A DNA stretch of 64,000 nt, from the NCBI RefSeq assembly GCF_000165125.1, contig NZ_AEIU01000046.1, forward strand, positions 1 through 64,000. Reading direction: 5' to 3'. This document shows positions 59,854 to 64,000 of the stretch, piece by piece (within the stretch, counting starts at the first letter, position 1; each line of letters opens with the position of its first letter). The notes beneath the pieces are model-generated. The model did no database searches. It worked only from the letters and a program-made list of their open reading frames with translations, and was not told where the DNA came from. A program made the position numbers and the translations under genes. Source of the DNA: Vibrio caribbeanicus ATCC BAA-2122. Lineage in GTDB: Bacteria; Pseudomonadota; Gammaproteobacteria; Enterobacterales; Vibrionaceae.

Positions 59854-61989
59854 TTAGAGCTTCTCTATCCCCATATTGTGAAGAGTGAAGCTATAAGTAT
59901 CCGCGTAGTAATCAATAATTTTATGAGTTGGTGTCCCTGCTCCATGACCCGAGTCGGTCTCAATTCGGATTAAAGTGGGCTGACTGCCGGTTTGTTTCGC
60001 TTGTAATTGAGCCGCGAATTTATAGGAGTGTGCAGGAACGACTCTATCATCATGATCACCAGTTGTAACAAGAGTTGCTGGATAGTGAGTACCTACATTT
60101 ACATTGTGAACAGGTGAATAATTTTTGAGGTATTCGAACATAGACTGACTTTGCTCCGCCGTACCATAGTCGTACGCCCACCCCGCACCGGCTGTAAAAG
60201 TGTGATACCGGAGCATGTCGAGTACACCCACAGCAGGCAGTGCGACTTGGAATAACTCAGGTCTTTGAGTCATAGCCGCGCCGACAAGCAATCCTCCATT
60301 TGAGCCACCGCTTATGGCAAGTTTGCTCGGAGAAGTATAACCTTTGTCGATTAGGTATTCGGCAGCAGCAATGAAATCATCAAAAACATTCTGTTTTTGC
60401 ATCTGCGTCCCTGCATCGTGCCATTCTTTTCCATATTCACCGCCGCCGCGTAGATTTGGAACAGCATAAACACCGCCAAGCTCCATCCACGCCGCTCTTG
60501 TGGGGCGGAAGTTCGGAGTTAGGCTAATATTAAAACCGCCATATCCATATAGTAGAGTGGGATTGCTGCCATCCAGTTTGATTCCCTTTTTATAGGTAAT
60601 AATCATTGGCACTTTAGTCCCGTCTTTTGACTTATAGAAGACTTGTTTTGATTCGTAGTTTTGCGGGTTGAAATCAGCGTTAGAGGTATAAAACGGCGTG
60701 CTTTTCCCTGATTGAATATCGAGTTCAAACGTCGTATCGGGTGTTTTGTAATTAGTGAAGGTATAGTAGAGAGTGGAGTCTTTCAGTTTTGCTGCGAATC
60801 CTTCTGCACTGCCAATATCGGGCAATGCAATATCTCGAATCCATTTTCCATCTCTATCAAATTGTTTAACTACAGAGGTGGCATCGACCATATAGTGGGC
60901 GAAAAGAAAGCCCCCGGCAGCAGTGACATCGAGAACGTGTTCATTTTCGGCAATTACGTCTTGCCAGTTTTCTGATTGTGGCTGCTTGGCATCCGCTTTA
61001 ACAACTCGCTGATTTGGGGCATTTAAGTTAGTTGCTAGATATAACGTACTACCATTGGTATCGACAACCCAAGTATCTGACTTCGTGTTATCGATGATGG
61101 GGGTGAGAGGGGCATTGGGTATGGAAAGATCTTTGATAAATAGTTTATTTCCAGATGTTGAGTTGCTCGCGCTAATAAAAAGGTAACGTCCATCTCGCGA
61201 GGTGCTGCCTGAGACATAACGATACTTTTCGCTTTCATTGCTTCCAAAAACTAAAGTGTCTTGACTCTGGTTTTGGCCAATATGGTGAAAATACAACTTA
61301 TGTTGATCGGTTTTGGCGGACAGTTCGCTTCCTTGTGGTTTTTCATAACTTGAGTAGAAAAAGCCCTCATTCTTTAACCAACTGATGTTACTAAACTTGA
61401 TATCGACAAGTTCGGTGTCAATCTGAGCTTTGCTATCACTGTTAATGATGATGATTTTTCGCCAGTCACTGCCATCTTCTGAAATACTGTAAGCAAGCAT
61501 AGATCCATCGTCCGAAAAACTGACGTCATCAAGAGAAGTGGTGCCATCTTGGCTAAACGCGTTAGGGTTAAGAACAACTTCGGGCTTATCTTTACCTTTT
61601 CGCCGGTAAAGCACATCTTGGTTTTGAAGACCATCATTCTTGAAAAAGTAGGTGTATTCACCCTCGGTGAAAGGCCGACCTACTTTTTCGTAATCCATTA
61701 ATCTAGTGAGCTTCTGCTCAATGACTTCTCGATATGGGATTCGTTTAAGATAGTCAAAAGTAACCGTATTCTGCCTTTTTACCCAATCAGCAGTCTCCTG
61801 GCTGCGATCATCTTCGAGCCATCGATAAGGGTCTGTTACCAGCTGGCCAAAGTATTGATCGACAATATTGACTGTTTTTGTCGTAGGGTATTGAATGCGC
61901 ATAGTTTTTTCCTGCTTAGTATTAGCCGCATGTGTTGGTGCTATTAGCCAAAAGCACGTGGTTATTGTAGCTAATATTCTGATTTTCAT
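59854..61989 (-). CDS. exported prolyl oligopeptidase (S9A)
   Basis: 711 residues. Signal peptide ([21 protein letters not shown]), N-terminal propeller ([22 protein letters not shown] typical entry) and C-terminal alpha/beta-hydrolase with the nucleophile in [12 protein letters not shown] near residue 562, an Asp in GDHDDRVVP and His in DSGHGAGTP. Cuts short peptides after proline; the exported form probably processes peptides in the periplasm or outside. Confidence 0.92.
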   Translation of the reverse strand: MKIRILATITTCFWLIAPTHAANTKQEKTMRIQYPTTKTVNIVDQYFGQLVTDPYRWLEDDRSQETADWVKRQNTVTFDYLKRIPYREVIEQKLTRLMDYEKVGRPFTEGEYTYFFKNDGLQNQDVLYRRKGKDKPEVVLNPNAFSQDGTTSLDDVSFSDDGSMLAYSISEDGSDWRKIIIINSDSKAQIDTELVDIKFSNISWLKNEGFFYSSYEKPQGSELSAKTDQHKLYFHHIGQNQSQDTLVFGSNESEKYRYVSGSTSRDGRYLFISASNSTSGNKLFIKDLSIPNAPLTPIIDNTKSDTWVVDTNGSTLYLATNLNAPNQRVVKADAKQPQSENWQDVIAENEHVLDVTAAGGFLFAHYMVDATSVVKQFDRDGKWIRDIALPDIGSAEGFAAKLKDSTLYYTFTNYKTPDTTFELDIQSGKSTPFYTSNADFNPQNYESKQVFYKSKDGTKVPMIITYKKGIKLDGSNPTLLYGYGGFNISLTPNFRPTRAAWMELGGVYAVPNLRGGGEYGKEWHDAGTQMQKQNVFDDFIAAAEYLIDKGYTSPSKLAISGGSNGGLLVGAAMTQRPELFQVALPAVGVLDMLRYHTFTAGAGWAYDYGTAEQSQSMFEYLKNYSPVHNVNVGTHYPATLVTTGDHDDRVVPAHSYKFAAQLQAKQTGSQPTLIRIETDSGHGAGTPTHKIIDYYADTYSFTLHNMGIEKL

Positions 61990-62120
61990 TTTGATTCTCT
62001 TATAGATGGAGTGGATTATATTCTACACCAAAGAACATAGATTCTCTCTGCTATGTCGCGCAGCTCCTTAGACAGAAAAATAGAAAAGTATTATTAAAGC
62101 TAACAGACCCTAGTAACGAT

Positions 62121-63002
62121 TTAGTGCGAATAATTAAGATACTGAATACACAAATCATGAAAGGCCTGAGCTTGTGGAGACAGCGTTCGGTCTTTAAGGG
62201 TGAATAGACCGATTTGTCTTTCCAAAGGTGGATCGATAAGTGGGACCCAAACTAAACGAGTTTCGTTGGTCGGGAAAGCTAATTTGGGCAACGTCGTTAC
62301 GCCAATTCCAAGCTCTAGCACTGAAAATAATGAGGTAATATTTTCAACCGAGTACAAAGCTTGTTCACTCAATGCTCTGGCAGGGGTGGGATCCAGAAGT
62401 GTACAAGTACCATTGCGAATAAATGGTTGTTCGAGGAGCATCTGCCATTCAATACCCTCTGGGTTTTTAGCAATTGGGTTATCTTTTAAACAGATGACAC
62501 CTATCGGATCAGATAACAATGGAGTAAAGGAAATACCTCCCTCTTCTACGTGTGATGGATTCCCAAGCGCAAGATCCACTTCACCGGAATATAATCTATG
62601 TTCAACTCCTGCTGCATTATCATCGACTAAACTCACCTCAACATTCGGATACTTTTCACAAAATGCCCCCAAAACGCTGGGGATTAGTTTGGCTGCAACG
62701 GAGGGAACACTTGCTATTCTCACCTTACCTTGCTGACCTGCCGCAGTCGTTTTTAAGTCATTGTCAAAGGCATTATATACATTAAGAAATTGGATAGTTT
62801 TGGGCAAGCAAAGCGAACCAAAAGGAGTAAGTTTCGTTTTGTTTCCTGATTCAAAGAGCGGCTGACCGAGCCGTTTTTCTAACTCTTTTATCGAAGTAGA
62901 CAATGCTGCTTGGGAACGATTGGCTCTGTGAGAAGCGGCGCGAAAGCCTCCTTCTTCGACCACCATCACAAAATGTTGTAATTGTTGAAGCTTGATACTC
63001 AT
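62121..63002 (-). CDS. LysR family regulator
   Basis: 293 residues. N-terminal HTH (GGFRAASHRANRSQAALSTSIKELEKRLGQPLFE) and LysR substrate-binding domain. Divergent from the RidA gene across about 155 bp, so it most likely controls the RidA-ALDH operon in response to a pathway metabolite. Confidence 0.9.
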   Translation of the reverse strand: MSIKLQQLQHFVMVVEEGGFRAASHRANRSQAALSTSIKELEKRLGQPLFESGNKTKLTPFGSLCLPKTIQFLNVYNAFDNDLKTTAAGQQGKVRIASVPSVAAKLIPSVLGAFCEKYPNVEVSLVDDNAAGVEHRLYSGEVDLALGNPSHVEEGGISFTPLLSDPIGVICLKDNPIAKNPEGIEWQMLLEQPFIRNGTCTLLDPTPARALSEQALYSVENITSLFSVLELGIGVTTLPKLAFPTNETRLVWVPLIDPPLERQIGLFTLKDRTLSPQAQAFHDLCIQYLNYSH

Positions 63003-63158
63003 TTTAAAACTGTCACCATCCCTTTAAACATCGTAATCACCACACCCTGATAAGTTTTTTTTATCATTTGTAAAAAATTTACCGTTAGATTTATCGCATG
63101 TCAATGTGCAGTATTTAACGAAATTTACACAATATGATTACAAGGCTTTGGAGGTCAT

Positions 63159-63557
63159 GTGAATAACTCAAATCAAAAACACCCAGTAAAAACCGCTCTT
63201 TTTGCATCCAAAGCGCCCCTAGAATGGGCAGTTACCAATAATGGCACCCTATATACCGCACAGATCCCAATTGATGATAAGGGTGATGTTGTAGATGGTG
63301 GCATCGAGGCTCAAACGCGACAAACTTTTAACAATTTGATTCATACACTCGAGTGTGCTGGCGAATCTCTTGATTCAGTTTTGCAAGTACTGATTTATGT
63401 CACGGATAGAGAGTACCTCAAAACGGTCAATGCCGTTTATGCCGAGCACTTTAACGCACCTTACCCAAATAGAGCAGCTATGGTGGTGGCAGGTTTAGCT
63501 CGCGAAGAAATGCTGGTGGAATTCGTAGTCTACGCCAGTGTAAGTGAAAATAACTAA
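63159..63557 (+). CDS. RidA family (YjgF/UK114) protein
   Basis: 132 residues with a GTG start after TTTGGAGGTCAT. GGIEAQTRQTFNNLIHTLECAGESLDSVLQVLIYVTDREYLKTVNAVYAEHF and PNRAAMVVAGLAREEMLVEFVVYA are the RidA core; relatives deaminate reactive enamines or imines. The Arg in PNRAAM is kept. Operon with ALDH, 65 bp apart. Confidence 0.9.
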   Translation: MNNSNQKHPVKTALFASKAPLEWAVTNNGTLYTAQIPIDDKGDVVDGGIEAQTRQTFNNLIHTLECAGESLDSVLQVLIYVTDREYLKTVNAVYAEHFNAPYPNRAAMVVAGLAREEMLVEFVVYASVSENN

Positions 63558-63622
63558 TTGAATTTTAATTATATGATGGCTTTCTATAAGCGATCATATT
63601 AGAGATTTAAAAGGAATAAAAT

Positions 63623-64000
63623 ATGTCTTTCATCAACAACATAAAAGTGGAAACTGCCTTATATATTGGTGGGGAGTGGCAAGCTGGCATTGATACCATC
63701 AGTAACATTAACCCTTCAGACGTCAGTGAAGACCTTGGTCAGTTCGCCCAAGCGAGCCAAACGCAAGTTGAACAAGCGATTCAAGCAGCAAAATTAGCCC
63801 AACCAACATGGGAAAAGACGCCTCTCGAACGCAAACAAGCAGTGTTGCAGGCTATCGGTGACGAAATGATCGCACGATGCGACGAATTAGGAACTCTTCT
63901 TTCTCGTGAGGAAGGTAAGCCCTTTGCTGAGGGACGTGGAGAGATTTATCGTGCAGGACAATTTTTCCAGTATTTTGCAGCCGAGGTTTTAAGACAAATT
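63623..64000 (+). CDS. aldehyde dehydrogenase, N-terminal part (cut by window end)
   Basis: 126 codons are inside the window, still open. ALYIGGEWQAGIDTISNINPSD, then AAKLAQPTWEKTPLERKQAVL and LLSREEGKPFAEGRGEIYRAGQFFQYFAAEVLR, closest in style to alpha-ketoglutarate semialdehyde dehydrogenases of hydroxyproline or sugar-acid pathways. AAAGGAATAAAAT supports the start. The catalytic Cys lies beyond the window. Confidence 0.88.
   Translation, partial: MSFINNIKVETALYIGGEWQAGIDTISNINPSDVSEDLGQFAQASQTQVEQAIQAAKLAQPTWEKTPLERKQAVLQAIGDEMIARCDELGTLLSREEGKPFAEGRGEIYRAGQFFQYFAAEVLRQI

Overview
The window reads as chromosome of a marine Vibrio or close relative. Supporting this are Vibrio-type small families (DUF2999, DUF2789, DUF3297), a recurring intergenic element with ends like TATACCCAAGTAAC, an attC-like site of the Vibrio superintegron type, and moderate-to-low GC. 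I see no rRNA, tRNA, CRISPR array, integrase or transposase gene.

Layout. (1) 0.6-11.3 kb is backbone metabolism: a GlxA/GbdR-like AraC regulator diverges from soxBDAG (heterotetrameric sarcosine oxidase), followed by purU (formyl-THF deformylase), an NhaC antiporter and a convergent MATE pump. Together these oxidise sarcosine from glycine betaine and clear the one-carbon unit as formate. (2) 11.4-31.2 kb is an accessory array of mostly single small genes separated by long non-coding stretches. It holds an EcsC protein, an EEP nuclease pair, a CBASS-type CD-NTase + SLATT pair, a Tdi1-like immunity protein, GIY-YIG, MATE, AraC, HAD, NTF2-like and VOC genes, a helical pore-forming-toxin-like protein, and two type III effector-like genes with a CesT-like chaperone. 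About two dozen copies or fragments of a repeat, ATTCAGGACACACACC, occur only here. They lie just 3' of, or inside the end of, most genes and on the coding strand. A separate pair of flanking sequences brackets two unrelated genes. An attC-like site ends the array at 31.1 kb. (3) 31.2-64 kb is mostly backbone: an exported three-gene module (CrtC/AttH-like, lactone-oxidase-like, carotenoid oxygenase), ornithine decarboxylase, a metzincin, transporters, a MetRS paralogue with a Met-rich leader, a YtrA-type GntR/ABC operon, a prolyl oligopeptidase, and a LysR/RidA/ALDH cluster running off the end.

The most striking gene is a 42-residue ORF at 40667-40795. It has a strong ribosome-binding site and a secretion signal, and it ends in CYFNPVSCF. 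This matches the disulfide ring and C-terminus of arthropod allatostatin C (…CYFNPISCF, free-acid end) in 8 of 9 positions. I infer a secreted bacterial mimic of a host neuropeptide, divergent from an ornithine decarboxylase gene.
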